DNA of 64,000 bases from Olleya sp. YS (GTDB lineage Bacteria; Bacteroidota; Bacteroidia; Flavobacteriales; Flavobacteriaceae). The position numbers were made by a program, and so were the translations under genes. This document shows, in pieces, positions 53,582 through 63,009 of the stretch; position 1 is the first letter of the stretch; each line of letters begins with the position of its first letter. The stretch lies in contig NZ_CP121685.1 in NCBI RefSeq assembly GCF_029760915.1, positions 904,001 through 968,000 of the forward strand, written 5' to 3'. The notes beneath the pieces were generated by a model, which ran no database searches, had not been told where the DNA came from, and worked only from the letters and a program-made list of their open reading frames with translations.

Positions 53582-54241
53582 ATGTCAGTAGCAACAGAAA
53601 ATTTTGTAAAAGCCATTTACAAAAGTAAAGTAAACGATGTCACCAATACTAAGCCTGGAAACATTGCCAAATTATTAGGCGTCTCTAATGCTGCTGCAAC
53701 AGATATGGCTAAAAACTTAGCTGCCAAAAATTTAATAAATTACGAAAAGTATAAAGCTTTAGAATTAACTTCTGAAGGTGAGAAGTTAGCTTTAAAAGTA
53801 ATTCGTAAGCATAGACTCTGGGAAGCATTTTTACATAAAACCTTTGACATGTCACTTCATGAAATACATCGTGAAGCAGAACTTTTAGAGCATGAAACTT
53901 CAGATTTTTTAGCTAATAAAATTAGTGCGTATTTAGGTAATCCTAAATTTGATCCGCATGGTGACCCAATACCAAACGGTAATGGTGAAATAACAACTCA
54001 AGACACCTCAATTGCCTTATCAAAAACTAAAGAGGATTGCACTTACATCATATCTAGATTGATGAGTGATGACAAAGAGTTTTTTGATTTTTGCGCTTCA
54101 AATTATATTAAATACGGAAACGAAATAAAAGTCATCAAACAATTTCAAAAAAACAAGATGACACAAATACAAATCAATAGTAATACTATTCTTTTAAACG
54201 AAGAATTTTCAAAAATTATTTACGTCAATGAAGCCAATTAA
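53582..54241 (+). CDS. DtxR/MntR-type metal-dependent repressor
   Basis: A 219-residue regulator. The N-terminal wHTH has VATENFVKAIYK and ISNAAATDMAKNL-like GVSNAAATDMAKNLAAK. The dimerisation and metal-binding domain follows (HRLWEAFLHKTFDMSLHEIHREAE, LEHETSDFL). The C-terminal SH3/FeoA-like region (~145-219) includes FDPHGDPIPN and TILLNEEFSKII. It senses Mn2+ or Fe2+. It overlaps the next gene by 14 nt and heads the operon with the metal ABC transporter. Confidence 0.93.
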   Translation: MSVATENFVKAIYKSKVNDVTNTKPGNIAKLLGVSNAAATDMAKNLAAKNLINYEKYKALELTSEGEKLALKVIRKHRLWEAFLHKTFDMSLHEIHREAELLEHETSDFLANKISAYLGNPKFDPHGDPIPNGNGEITTQDTSIALSKTKEDCTYIISRLMSDDKEFFDFCASNYIKYGNEIKVIKQFQKNKMTQIQINSNTILLNEEFSKIIYVNEAN

Positions 54242-55016
54242 ACATTTTCTAGCAGTAGCTGCAACATTTACTTTTGGTTTGCTAACTGCTCAAGAAACCC
54301 AAAACCTAGGTCCTTTGGTAACCGATCGACCAGATGCAACAGAAGCACCTAGCGTAGTGCCTAAAAATTATATTCAAGTAGAAACTGGTGCGTTTTACGA
54401 AAGTTTTGAAGACAACAACTTGAAAACTGAAGACTTTACTTATAACACCACCTTAATCAGATATGGATTATTAGATAATCTAGAATTAAGATTAGGTTGG
54501 AATCTAACCGATAGTAAAGCCTTTTTAAACAATACAGAAACAAGTCAAATTTCTAGTTTTTCGCCTTTATTATTAGGTGTAAAAATTGCAATTACCCAAG
54601 AAGATGGATTACTTCCAGAAATTGGCTTTATCGGACATTTAAATCTACCTTTTTCTGTAAAAGAAGCTATTAGACCACAAACCACAGGTGTTGATTTTAG
54701 ATTTTCTTTTGCCCACACCCTTAGTGAGCGTTCCAGTTTTTCTTATAATTTGGGTGCTGCTTGGGGAGGAGATTCACCAGAAGCTAATTATTTATATACC
54801 ATGGCTTATGGTTATAGTATCACAGAAAAATTTGGTGCATATGCAGAATTATATGGTGACTTCCCAGAAAACAGTAAAGCCAATCACCTTTGGGATGCTG
54901 GTCTAACCTATTTGCTATCAAACAATGTACAATTAGACGCAACTGTTGGTTCTAGGATTACTAAGGGTCAAGATATTTTACTAAGTGCAGGAATTAGCTT
55001 CAGATTACCTAATTAA
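54228..55016 (+). CDS. Outer-membrane transporter-like protein (PF13557 type)
   Basis: A 262-residue protein with a signal peptide (ending LLTAQE) and a barrel-like pattern: LVTDRPDATEAPSVVPKNY, a typical start of the phenol-MetA-degradation-type outer-membrane family, and a C-terminal LLSAGISFRLPN. It overlaps the DtxR-type gene and is 35 nt before the metal-binding lipoprotein gene. It may allow metal passage across the outer membrane; this is inference. Confidence 0.75.
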   Translation: MKPIKHFLAVAATFTFGLLTAQETQNLGPLVTDRPDATEAPSVVPKNYIQVETGAFYESFEDNNLKTEDFTYNTTLIRYGLLDNLELRLGWNLTDSKAFLNNTETSQISSFSPLLLGVKIAITQEDGLLPEIGFIGHLNLPFSVKEAIRPQTTGVDFRFSFAHTLSERSSFSYNLGAAWGGDSPEANYLYTMAYGYSITEKFGAYAELYGDFPENSKANHLWDAGLTYLLSNNVQLDATVGSRITKGQDILLSAGISFRLPN

Positions 55017-55051
55017 AACTATGTCGCTTTCGCGGAAATAAAATAATTAAA

Positions 55052-55963
55052 ATGAAAAAAAACAGCTTAATCTTAATAGCAATTTTAGTCTTAATAGGTT
55101 GTAAAAATAATAATCAAGCAGACGGAAAACTAAACATCGTAACAACCACAACCATGATTACTGATTTAGTAAAACATATTGGTGGTGATCGTGTTAATAT
55201 TAACGGATTAATGGGTAGTGGTGTAGATCCGCATTTATACAAAGCTAGTGAAGGAGATGTCACTAAACTAGTTAACGCAGACATCATTTTTTATAATGGT
55301 TTACACCTTGAAGGGAAATTGGTAGAAGTTTTTGAAAAAATGGGAAGCAAAACTAAAACACCAATAGCTTTAGGTGAAGTCCTAGATAAATCCACTTTAA
55401 TTGGGTCAGATTATTTTGCCTCAAATTACGATCCGCATGTCTGGTTTAATATTGAGTATTTTAAACAATTTGCTCAAAAAGTAACTTCAGTTTTAGCAGA
55501 AAAAGATATCGAAAATACAGCATATTATAAAGCAAACGAAGCAGCCTATCTAGCAAAGCTTGACGTCCTTCAAAATACAATTAATGCTAAAATTGAGACG
55601 CTTCCAAAAGACAAACGAATTTTAGTTACAGCACATGATGCGTTTAATTACTTCGGAAAAAATTACGGTTTTGAAGTGGTAGGTTTACAAGGCTTATCCA
55701 CTGCAACCGAAGCTGGTGTAAAAGATGTACAAAATTTAGCTAATTTTATTATCCAGAAGCAAGTCAAAGCCATTTTTGTGGAGAGTTCAGTCCCAAAACG
55801 CACCATTGAAGCATTGCAAGAAGCAGTAAAATCTAAAGGATTTGATGTACAAATTGGTGGTACATTATACTCTGATGCATTGGGTAGTGCAGACACTATC
55901 GAAGGTACTTATACTGGCATGTTTGAGTATAATGTAAACACGATTGTTAATGCGTTAAAATAA
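55052..55963 (+). CDS. Zinc/manganese ABC transporter substrate-binding lipoprotein
   Basis: A 303-residue cluster A-I binding lipoprotein (signal ending LIGCKNN). Metal ligands of the TroA/ZnuA/MntC family are visible: GSGVDPHLYKAS (His), DPHVWFN (His), AHDAFNYFG and a C-terminal TLYSDALG with Asp. There is no His-rich loop between helices, so manganese or iron is more likely than zinc. It is second in the operon after the outer-membrane gene. Confidence 0.9.
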   Translation: MKKNSLILIAILVLIGCKNNNQADGKLNIVTTTTMITDLVKHIGGDRVNINGLMGSGVDPHLYKASEGDVTKLVNADIIFYNGLHLEGKLVEVFEKMGSKTKTPIALGEVLDKSTLIGSDYFASNYDPHVWFNIEYFKQFAQKVTSVLAEKDIENTAYYKANEAAYLAKLDVLQNTINAKIETLPKDKRILVTAHDAFNYFGKNYGFEVVGLQGLSTATEAGVKDVQNLANFIIQKQVKAIFVESSVPKRTIEALQEAVKSKGFDVQIGGTLYSDALGSADTIEGTYTGMFEYNVNTIVNALK

Positions 55964-55964
55964 A

Positions 55965-56256
55965 TTGACAATGTTCAGTTACAGTTGACAATCGTTACTC
56001 AATTGTAAAAAAAATAAATATGAAATCCAAAATACTAATCAAACTTGGAATTCCGACACAGTCGGAAACATCAAAATTCAGAAATAATGAGTGAAGGAAT
56101 GTAGATGCTAAGCGAAGCTTTAAGCACGAAATTCCGATAACGATTGATGCTTTAGCAAATGCGAAGCATTCACGAATACATTATTATAAAAATTAAAATA
56201 AATGAGTAACTCCTAATTTTGATATGATTTTTTGGTTCGTTTTGTATCAAGACAAA
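55965..56256. repeat. Gap with dispersed repeats between metal-transport genes
   Basis: This stretch of about 290 nt has no gene. It starts 2 nt after a stop with AATTGACAATGTTCAGTTA, homologous to elements at 5281 and 11270. Beyond it lie several small inverted repeats: TTCCGAC/GTCGGAA (56052-56068), and ATGCTT/AAGCAT arms near 56148-56170. A -7 box (TAATTTTG, 56214-56221) lies at its right end. Confidence 0.55.
56214..56221 (+). promoter_or_regulatory. -7 promoter element of the metal ABC ATPase gene
   Basis: TAATTTTG fits TAnnTTTG. Transcription would begin near 56228, excluding the ATG at 56224 and supporting one of the later ATGs. Confidence 0.5.
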
Positions 56257-56277
56257 ATGAACATAAATAAACATAAA

Positions 56278-57015
56278 ATGAAACAAAAAATAGCAGTAAA
56301 AGTAGACGACCTTACAGTTGCGTACAACTACAAACCAGTACTTTGGGATATCGATCTAGAGATACCTGAAGGTGTGCTTATGGCTATTGTTGGACCAAAT
56401 GGCGCAGGAAAATCGACATTAATTAAAGCCATTTTAGGGATTTTAAAACCTATAGCAGGTAGTGTTTCTATTTATGATAAACCATATGACAAACAACGTC
56501 AATTAGTTGCATACGTACCACAAAAGGGAAGTGTCGATTGGGATTTTCCAACTACAGCATTAGATGTGGTTACTATGGGAACTTATGGTAGTTTAGGTTG
56601 GATTAAACGTCCAGGACAGAAACAAAAAAAAGCTGCTTTAGAAGCTTTAGAAAAAGTAGGCATGTTGGCTTTTAAAGGTCGACAAATTAGTCAGTTGTCT
56701 GGAGGACAACAACAACGTATTTTTTTAGCACGTGCTTTAGTGCAAAATGCGTCTATCTATTTTATGGACGAACCCTTCCAAGGTGTAGATGCTACTACAG
56801 AAATTGCCATTATTAATATTTTAAAAGAATTACGTAAAGCAGGTAAAACAGTAATTGTAGTTCACCACGATTTACAAACTGTTCCCGAGTATTTTGATTG
56901 GGTCACCTTTTTAAACGTAAAGAAAATTGCAACTGGTCCAGTCAAAGATATTTTTAATGATGATAATTTAACTAAAACCTACGGAATTAATTATAAAGTA
57001 AGTATACAGGAATAG
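56278..57015 (+). CDS. Metal ABC transporter ATP-binding protein
   Basis: A 245-residue ABC ATPase (start at 56278; 56257 is also possible, giving 252 residues). Walker A is [10 protein letters not shown]-loop [10 protein letters not shown], signature LSGGQQQRI, and Walker [11 protein letters not shown]. The MntA/ZnuC-type [14 protein letters not shown] segment is typical of manganese and zinc importers. It powers the two permeases downstream. Confidence 0.93.
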   Translation: MKQKIAVKVDDLTVAYNYKPVLWDIDLEIPEGVLMAIVGPNGAGKSTLIKAILGILKPIAGSVSIYDKPYDKQRQLVAYVPQKGSVDWDFPTTALDVVTMGTYGSLGWIKRPGQKQKKAALEALEKVGMLAFKGRQISQLSGGQQQRIFLARALVQNASIYFMDEPFQGVDATTEIAIINILKELRKAGKTVIVVHHDLQTVPEYFDWVTFLNVKKIATGPVKDIFNDDNLTKTYGINYKVSIQE

Positions 57016-57050
57016 TGATAAGTGAGTTAAAAAACTAAAGCAATAAATTA

Positions 57051-57075
57051 GATTCCTCCTTTCGCTGGAATAACA
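57051..57075 (+). repeat. GATTCCT-type hairpin repeat, copy 1
   Basis: GATTCCTCCTTTCGCTGGAA resembles the copy at 61825 (GATTCCTGCTTTCGCAGGAA). In this copy a base change weakens the arms. It lies just before the permease start. Confidence 0.5.
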
Positions 57076-57078
57076 AAT

Positions 57079-58206
57079 ATGGATATAGCAGAATATTTTA
57101 GACTAGTCTTTACAGACTATACGTTAAGAACCATCACGCTTGGTACTGCCATTTTAGGAGCAGTCACTGGTATGTTAGGTAGTTTTGCTGTACTAAGAAA
57201 ACAAAGTCTACTAGGTGATGCTATATCTCATGCAGCATTACCAGGTATTGCAATAGCCTTTTTAATTACTGGAGCAAAAGACAGCAACACATTACTTTTA
57301 GGTGCTTTAATTAGCGGATTGATTGGCACCTTTTGGATTAGAGGTATCGTTAAAAAAACACACCTAAAAAGCGATACTGCTTTAGGGTTAATCTTGTCCT
57401 TATTCTTTGGATTTGGGATGTTATTGCTCACTTTTATCCAAAAACAACCCAATGCTAATCAAGCTGGATTGGATAAATATTTATTTGGTCAAGCTGCTAC
57501 TTTAGTAGAAAGTGATGTGTGGTTAATGGCTATAATCACAGGATTATGTTTATTTGTTTTACTACTATTTTGGAAAGAGTTTAAAATCTTATTATTTGAT
57601 GCAGATTACACCAAAACATTAGGATTTAATACCAAAACCATCGATATTTTAATTACTAGTTTTATAGTATTAGCTATTGTTTTAGGATTACAAACCGTTG
57701 GTGTTGTTTTAATGAGTGCTATGTTATTGGCTCCTGCAGCTGCTGCAAGACAATGGACTAATAGTTTATCTAAAATGGTGTTTTTAGCAGCTATTTTTGG
57801 TGCTTTTTCTGGTGTATTTGGTACAGCAATTAGTGCTAGCCAAACTAACCTATCAACAGGTCCAGTCATTGTTTTAGTGGCTGCTGTATTTGTAATCATT
57901 TCTTTTGTGTTTTCCCCAAGTCGAGGTTTGTTATTTAAACAAATTAGATTTATAAAAAACAGACGTGATTTAGAGCTTCATAAAACCTTAGCGTTAATGC
58001 ATCATATTGCAGAAACGCATGACGATATTTCGCATCCACATGCTATTAAATTACTCAACAATTTTCAAGGGTTTACCCGTAAAACCCTTCAGAAGTTAGT
58101 CGAAAAAAACTACGTGACATTGGAAGGTAATATGTGGAGTTTAACCAAAACTGGTTTTGAAACCGCAAAAAATTTATATACTAAACAAACCACTGAGGAT
58201 GAATAG
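57079..58206 (+). CDS. Metal ABC transporter permease with C-terminal winged-helix domain
   Basis: A 375-residue protein. The first ~290 residues are an ABC-3 family permease (TroC/MntB/ZnuB type) with about eight membrane segments and motifs GDAISHAALPGIA and VGVVLMSAMLLAPAAAARQW. The final ~80 residues (HKTLALMHHIAETHDD ... LQKLVEKNYVTLEGNMWSLTKTG) are a winged-helix domain like that of DtxR-type regulators. It overlaps the next gene by 8 nt. Confidence 0.9.
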   Translation: MDIAEYFRLVFTDYTLRTITLGTAILGAVTGMLGSFAVLRKQSLLGDAISHAALPGIAIAFLITGAKDSNTLLLGALISGLIGTFWIRGIVKKTHLKSDTALGLILSLFFGFGMLLLTFIQKQPNANQAGLDKYLFGQAATLVESDVWLMAIITGLCLFVLLLFWKEFKILLFDADYTKTLGFNTKTIDILITSFIVLAIVLGLQTVGVVLMSAMLLAPAAAARQWTNSLSKMVFLAAIFGAFSGVFGTAISASQTNLSTGPVIVLVAAVFVIISFVFSPSRGLLFKQIRFIKNRRDLELHKTLALMHHIAETHDDISHPHAIKLLNNFQGFTRKTLQKLVEKNYVTLEGNMWSLTKTGFETAKNLYTKQTTEDE

Positions 58207-59359
58207 TGCACAAATAGAAATACAACTTATTGCAAGTTTAGTTGCTATTGCATGCGCTATTCCAGGCACCTTTCTGGTGCTTCGCAAAATGGCCATGATA
58301 AGTGATGCTATTAGTCATTCTATCCTACCAGGAATAGTGATTGGATTTTTCATAACACAAGATTTAAATTCGCCTTTACTAATTGTATTAGCTGCTTTTA
58401 CAGGAATTATTACTGTGGTTTTAGTAGAATATATTCAAAAAACAGGTTTGGTAAAAGAAGATACAGCAATTGGCTTAGTCTTTCCTGCTTTGTTTAGTAT
58501 TGGTGTTATTTTAATTGCAAAAAACGCAAACGATGTCCATTTAGATGTCGATGCAGTTTTGGTTGGTGAACTCGCTTTGGCACCTTTTGACCGACTACTA
58601 ATTTCTGGAGTAGATGTTGGCCCAAAATCGATGTGGATTATTGGTGTTATTTTGCTAACAACCATCACTTTGCTAGTTGCCTTTTTCAAAGAACTTAAAA
58701 TAAGTACGTTTGACAAAGGTTTAGCAGCTTCGTTAGGGTTTTCTCCAGCCATTATTCATTATGGATTAATGACTGTGTCGTCAGTAACAACAGTTGGCGC
58801 ATTTGATGCTGTAGGTGCTATTTTAGTCGTCGCCTTGATGATTGCACCAGCTGCTACTGCATATTTATTGACCACAGATTTAAAAAAGATGCTGGGCTTA
58901 TCTGTGTTTTTTGGTGTATTTAGTGCTATTTCTGGCTATTGGTTAGCACATGTTTTAGATGCCTCAATTGCTGGATCTATCACAACCGTTTTAGGTCTAG
59001 TCTTCTTATTGGTCTATTTATTTGCTCCAAGCAAAGGTGTAATAGCAGTTATGTATCGCGAAAAACAACAACGTACAGAAGTCAGTTTATTAACTTTTTT
59101 ACTACATTTAAAAAACCATAACGAGGTTGAAGAAAGACATGTTAATCATTTACGAGAGCATATAAATTGGCAAAAAGTAAGAGCTAAAACTGTTTTAGAA
59201 TTAGCTCAAAAAAACAATATGATTGTTATTGATAATAATGTGGTGTCATTAACCGAAAAAGGAGACACCTTTACCTCTAAAGCTATTGATTATATTATTA
59301 CTAACGAAGATGCACAGATTGAAGACATGAAGGATGATTTCTTTTTGTTTAGAGGATAA
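58199..59359 (+). CDS. Second metal ABC transporter permease with C-terminal winged-helix domain
   Basis: A 386-residue paralogue of the previous permease. The ATG at 58199 is preferred over an upstream start that lies deeper in the preceding gene. It has the membrane core with DAISHSILPGIV and VGAILVVALMIAPAATAYL, then a C-terminal wHTH-like region (~285-375: TEVSLLTFLLHLKNHNEVEE ... VVSLTEKG). The two permeases probably form a heterodimer. Confidence 0.9.
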   Translation: MNSAQIEIQLIASLVAIACAIPGTFLVLRKMAMISDAISHSILPGIVIGFFITQDLNSPLLIVLAAFTGIITVVLVEYIQKTGLVKEDTAIGLVFPALFSIGVILIAKNANDVHLDVDAVLVGELALAPFDRLLISGVDVGPKSMWIIGVILLTTITLLVAFFKELKISTFDKGLAASLGFSPAIIHYGLMTVSSVTTVGAFDAVGAILVVALMIAPAATAYLLTTDLKKMLGLSVFFGVFSAISGYWLAHVLDASIAGSITTVLGLVFLLVYLFAPSKGVIAVMYREKQQRTEVSLLTFLLHLKNHNEVEERHVNHLREHINWQKVRAKTVLELAQKNNMIVIDNNVVSLTEKGDTFTSKAIDYIITNEDAQIEDMKDDFFLFRG

Positions 59360-59362
59360 TAG

Positions 59363-61201
59363 CTAATCAAAATTAGGGTTCAATTTTTGTAATTCAGATT
59401 TTAATTCGTCTAAACTCACTTCTTTATAATCAAATTGAAGCTCTGATATTTGTTTAGTTGTAGCATTTTTAACACCTAAAAACAATTTGTCATCAATCAT
59501 CTTTATGGCTACTAAAATAACTTCTTCATTTACAGCTACAGTACCAAAATCGTAGTTATCATTATTTCTTTTACTTGGCAGAATAGAGTTATAGGATTTA
59601 AATACCATTTTGACATCTGCTCCATTTGCATCCTTAATTTTTAGCTTAAATTTTATTGCATTTGTATTGCTTCTAATAAATCGATCGCAATTAATCCAAC
59701 CTAATTTAGAGCCATAAAACACATACCTAGAAACCGATTTGGCAGTAATAACATTTGTTGAAGTACTATTTACAGAGTCTCTATTTTTTAATTGTGCTTC
59801 AAATTTTTTCTCAAAAGATGTTTTATCTTTTACAGTAATAAGACTTGGATTATTTTTTGTGCTTCCTGCTACAGTAAAATTAATAGGTAACCAATAAGGA
59901 ACAATAACTGCTTTACCTCTTTGTATTCCTGGTTTTAGTTTTGGTATTAATTTTAAAACTCTAATGGCTTCATTGGCTAACTCAGTATTAGCAGCTCTAG
60001 CTTGAATATCTACTACGTCTCCATTTGTATCAATTTTAAATGAGGCTCTAATTTTATGTTTTCCTGTTAAATTTAAGTCTTCAGCTAAACTAGTATTAAA
60101 GTTTTTCAAGATTAGTTTTGAAAGGGCTTTATCAAAACATTGCTTTTTTTCTGTATTTGTACCTGTATCACAACCAGGAAATACAGGTACTTCTTCTATA
60201 ATGTTTATTGGTACTTCTACAATCTCTTCTTCTACGAACCTTACCTCGTGGACTTCTGTAGTTGTAGTTGTTGGCTCTACTTGTTTATCTAAAGTCCAGT
60301 TAACTCTATCTTTATTTTCCTCACCTAAAAAAAGCTGCATATCTCTTTTTTTACTGTTATTGGAAGAGAATTTGTAACGGATTGAATTACCAGATTTTAA
60401 CCTTAATTCTTTACCTTTTTTATTAGCTTTTACAAACAACATGCCTCCAGTTTCCAATTGTTTATCATCAGACATAGTAGTTAAATTAGCTAATAACATA
60501 TCTGATAGTTGATAATATTCTGTAACTTCTATATTAATATTCCCTCTAGCTAATTTACCATTTGTGTCTATAAAACATTTTGCAGGTATGTTTAAAACTG
60601 TTCCTTCTTTAAACGTTATTGTTGTTTCTTTTTCGTTATTAATCGTTTTGATTACTGGTTGTTTTTTTACTGAATTGTAAAATGATTTTAAATCTTGTCC
60701 TGAAATAATATTTTTATCTTCAACTTGTTTTACAACTGATGATTTTTCTTGAAATTCTTCTTTTTTATCTTCTCTATTATTAATAATTTTTGGTCTTAAA
60801 CTATCTTTTATTACGATTCTTTTTTTTGTTATTTTTTGTTTGTCATTGTTTATTAAATCAATATTCGTTTCAATTAAATTTTGATTTTTATGTTCTAAAT
60901 TTGGAGTTGTTTCTGTTTTTAAAAGCAAGTTATAAGTTAAGATTGAAACTAAAACAACAACACTTATTAAACCAATAATTTTAATCCATTTTAATTGAAT
61001 ATAACTAATTTTTGCAGACGTAATTTCAGCTTTAAGCTGTGTGCGTTTTATTCCTTCTAAGATTATTAAATGCTCTTGGTAAACAGTATTAAATTCTGCA
61101 TCAGTTTTAAGCTTGTTTTCAAAAACTAAAACCTCTGTTTTTGATAATTCTTTATTTAAATATTGATTAATTAAGTCTATATGTTGTGTGTGATTGTCCA
61201 T
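59363..61201 (-). CDS. Anti-sigma-like membrane protein with TonB-like C-terminal domain
   Basis: A 612-residue protein. Residues 1-58 resemble anti-sigma N-termini (LINQYLNKELSKTEVLVFENKL). A single membrane helix follows (~72-92). Further on are a beta-rich domain (~190-300) with VNIPAKCFID, a TonB-like C-terminal domain (~360-450: FPGCDTG and LIPKLKPGIQRGKAVIVPYWLPI), and a final domain (~470-612). It starts 12 nt after the sigma factor gene, so it probably controls that sigma factor. Confidence 0.78.
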   Translation of the reverse strand: MDNHTQHIDLINQYLNKELSKTEVLVFENKLKTDAEFNTVYQEHLIILEGIKRTQLKAEITSAKISYIQLKWIKIIGLISVVVLVSILTYNLLLKTETTPNLEHKNQNLIETNIDLINNDKQKITKKRIVIKDSLRPKIINNREDKKEEFQEKSSVVKQVEDKNIISGQDLKSFYNSVKKQPVIKTINNEKETTITFKEGTVLNIPAKCFIDTNGKLARGNINIEVTEYYQLSDMLLANLTTMSDDKQLETGGMLFVKANKKGKELRLKSGNSIRYKFSSNNSKKRDMQLFLGEENKDRVNWTLDKQVEPTTTTTEVHEVRFVEEEIVEVPINIIEEVPVFPGCDTGTNTEKKQCFDKALSKLILKNFNTSLAEDLNLTGKHKIRASFKIDTNGDVVDIQARAANTELANEAIRVLKLIPKLKPGIQRGKAVIVPYWLPINFTVAGSTKNNPSLITVKDKTSFEKKFEAQLKNRDSVNSTSTNVITAKSVSRYVFYGSKLGWINCDRFIRSNTNAIKFKLKIKDANGADVKMVFKSYNSILPSKRNNDNYDFGTVAVNEEVILVAIKMIDDKLFLGVKNATTKQISELQFDYKEVSLDELKSELQKLNPNFD

Positions 61202-61213
61202 GTCTGTCCCGAA

Positions 61214-61747
61214 TTAAGATTGATAATTTTGATGAAAGATGTCTTTTGCTTTTTTCAAGCATTTATACTTCTGGTTTTTAGCAATTTTTTCAGATTTAAA
61301 TTGCATTGTAACTGCTATCTCTTTAAAAGAAATTCTTTTTAAATAAAATAGCTGAAGTAATTGTTGGCATCGTTCTCCTAATTCGCGAAAGGCGTTTTCG
61401 GCAAACCGATATTTTTTTTCTTCTAAAACATGATGAAAATTTGAGACCTCATCATCTTTTAAATCATGAAGCTCTTGGGTAGAAAATTTGTTTTGCATAT
61501 CCTTCCAAACAAATCTTGATACAGAATATAAATAGGTGTAAAATGAAGCAGTTAACTTAAAGTCTGACTTTTCTAAATTTCGGTTTAAGATAATTAATGC
61601 TTCCTGAAATACATCTTGTGCATCAGAAGGTTTTCCTCCTTTAGATAAAACTAATTTCTCTATTCTTGGATATAATCTATAAAGCGCTTTAAAAGCTTTT
61701 TGACGTTGTCCTATTTTAAAGAATTCTAATATTTTTTTGTCATTCAT
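61214..61747 (-). CDS. RNA polymerase sigma-70 family factor (ECF-like)
   Basis: A 177-residue sigma factor with region 2 (DAQDVFQEALIILNRNL ... YSVSRFVWKDMQ) and region 4 (ELGERCQQLLQLFYLKRISFKEIAVTM). It has the size of extracytoplasmic-function factors. Its partner, an anti-sigma-like membrane protein, is encoded directly downstream. Confidence 0.92.
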   Translation of the reverse strand: MNDKKILEFFKIGQRQKAFKALYRLYPRIEKLVLSKGGKPSDAQDVFQEALIILNRNLEKSDFKLTASFYTYLYSVSRFVWKDMQNKFSTQELHDLKDDEVSNFHHVLEEKKYRFAENAFRELGERCQQLLQLFYLKRISFKEIAVTMQFKSEKIAKNQKYKCLKKAKDIFHQNYQS

Positions 61748-61824
61748 AAAATATCTTTATTCTTTAATGGTCAAAACATTAAAAGGTCTCCTCTATTTTT
61801 TTGATATTAATTTGACTAATTGTG

Positions 61825-61845
61825 GATTCCTGCTTTCGCAGGAAT
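61825..61845. repeat. GATTCCT-type hairpin repeat, copy 2
   Basis: ATTCCTGC and GCAGGAAT form a perfect stem over TTTC. It lies between the sigma factor and DnaJ-type genes. A related, less perfect copy is at 57051. Confidence 0.55.
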
Positions 61846-61898
61846 GACAAACGTATTAAACGCATTCGATTAAGTGCTGATTACTTAGTATTACTAAT

Positions 61899-62705
61899 TT
61901 AAAACCCTCTCTCCTTTTGCAAATACTCGTATGCTTTTTGGACTTGCTTAAATTTATCTTCTGCACCTTTTTTATGCTCGTCTCCTAAATGCTCTACACG
62001 ATCTGGATGGTATTTTTTAGCCATAGTTCGGTAAGCCTTTTTTATTTGATCTACAGTTGCAGTTTTATTAATTTCTAAAATCTTATACGCATTGTCACTA
62101 CTGTTATAAAACATAGCTTTAATACTAGTATAATCACGACTACTAATGCCTAAATAATTAGAAATACGGTTAATCTCTGCTTCTTCATCGTCTGTCACCA
62201 TTTGGTCTGCTTTTGCAATACCAAATAAAAAGTGAAGTAATTGTAAACGCGCTGCATGATCCATCATTTGTTGGATTTGTCTACAAACATCTCTAGTAGA
62301 TATAGTTTGTTTACTAACACTTTTAAAGAGTTTAAACGCTTTGTTGGCTCTGTCTTTACCATATAATTCTACAAACTTATTACGAACAAAATCCAGCTCG
62401 CGTTGGTCTTGACTTCCGTCTGCTTTTATAACTACAGATGCTAAGATTAATAAACTAACTTCAAAGTCTCCAGAAGTGGTTTGAGCACGACGTTGTTGTT
62501 GGGTTCTGTAGTTTGGTCTGGTTCTATAATTAGGTTGTCTACGTTGTTGTCTTTGCTGGTTTTTAGGGTTTCCATCACCTAACAAAAAACCGCCTTTACT
62601 TGACATGGCATCACCTAAGCTACCTATTGCTAATCCAATAATTGCACCTATTGGTCCACCTAAAGACCAACCTAAAGTGGCACCAATCCATTTTAATCCG
62701 CTCAT
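61899..62705 (-). CDS. TerB-DnaJ protein (DjlA-like)
   Basis: A 268-residue protein. A Gly-rich hydrophobic N-terminus (~8-32) is followed by an Arg/Gln-rich linker (~50-75). A TerB domain (~85-190: [20 protein letters not shown] and [15 protein letters not shown]) precedes a C-terminal J-domain (~205-268) with the HPD motif in KKYHPDRV. It is a co-chaperone likely to work with DnaK near the membrane. Confidence 0.9.
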   Translation of the reverse strand: MSGLKWIGATLGWSLGGPIGAIIGLAIGSLGDAMSSKGGFLLGDGNPKNQQRQQRRQPNYRTRPNYRTQQQRRAQTTSGDFEVSLLILASVVIKADGSQDQRELDFVRNKFVELYGKDRANKAFKLFKSVSKQTISTRDVCRQIQQMMDHAARLQLLHFLFGIAKADQMVTDDEEAEINRISNYLGISSRDYTSIKAMFYNSSDNAYKILEINKTATVDQIKKAYRTMAKKYHPDRVEHLGDEHKKGAEDKFKQVQKAYEYLQKERGF

Positions 62706-62966
62706 AAATTTTAATCTTATTTTAAAAAGTAAATATACTACTTTGTTAGTACACTTTAAATGGGTTTTGTTACTACTGTTGGTGGATTAGTGCGTTAAGG
62801 ATTACTCATACATGTTATTTTGAAAGAAATAGTAAGTGCTGCGCAATTGTAACGACATCCTTTTTTGTGCGCGCTTATACGCAAAAAAGATATAGTGAAT
62901 AGTCTGACCTTATGGCACCATAGTGACATAAGGTAATGTTAAAATATAAATTGCATGGTTTTTGAT
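62706..62966. other. Gap between DnaJ-type and bacilliredoxin genes
   Basis: No gene is seen in this stretch. Most of it is copy 2 of the multi-arm element (62792-62939), listed separately. The right end adjoins the bacilliredoxin promoter. Confidence 0.6.
62792..62939. ncRNA. Multi-arm structured element, copy 2 (possible small RNA)
   Basis: The element begins GCGTTAAGGAT like copy 1 at 12992. Outer arms GCGTTA/TAATGT pair with G-T wobbles. The first arm (GGAT/ATCC) is longer here. The second is TTTTTTG/CAAAAAA. The third is ACCTTATG/CATAAGGT, different bases from copy 1 but still fully paired. Compensatory changes support a conserved structure. Strand is undetermined. Confidence 0.5.
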
Positions 62967-62975
62967 TATCTTTGC
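62967..62975 (+). promoter_or_regulatory. -7 promoter element of the bacilliredoxin gene
   Basis: TATCTTTGC lies 35 nt before the ATG at 63010. It overlaps an alternative in-frame ATG at 62962, which argues against that upstream start. Confidence 0.65.
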
Positions 62976-63009
62976 ACGAGATAGATTTATAAACATAAAA
63001 TTACAATAT

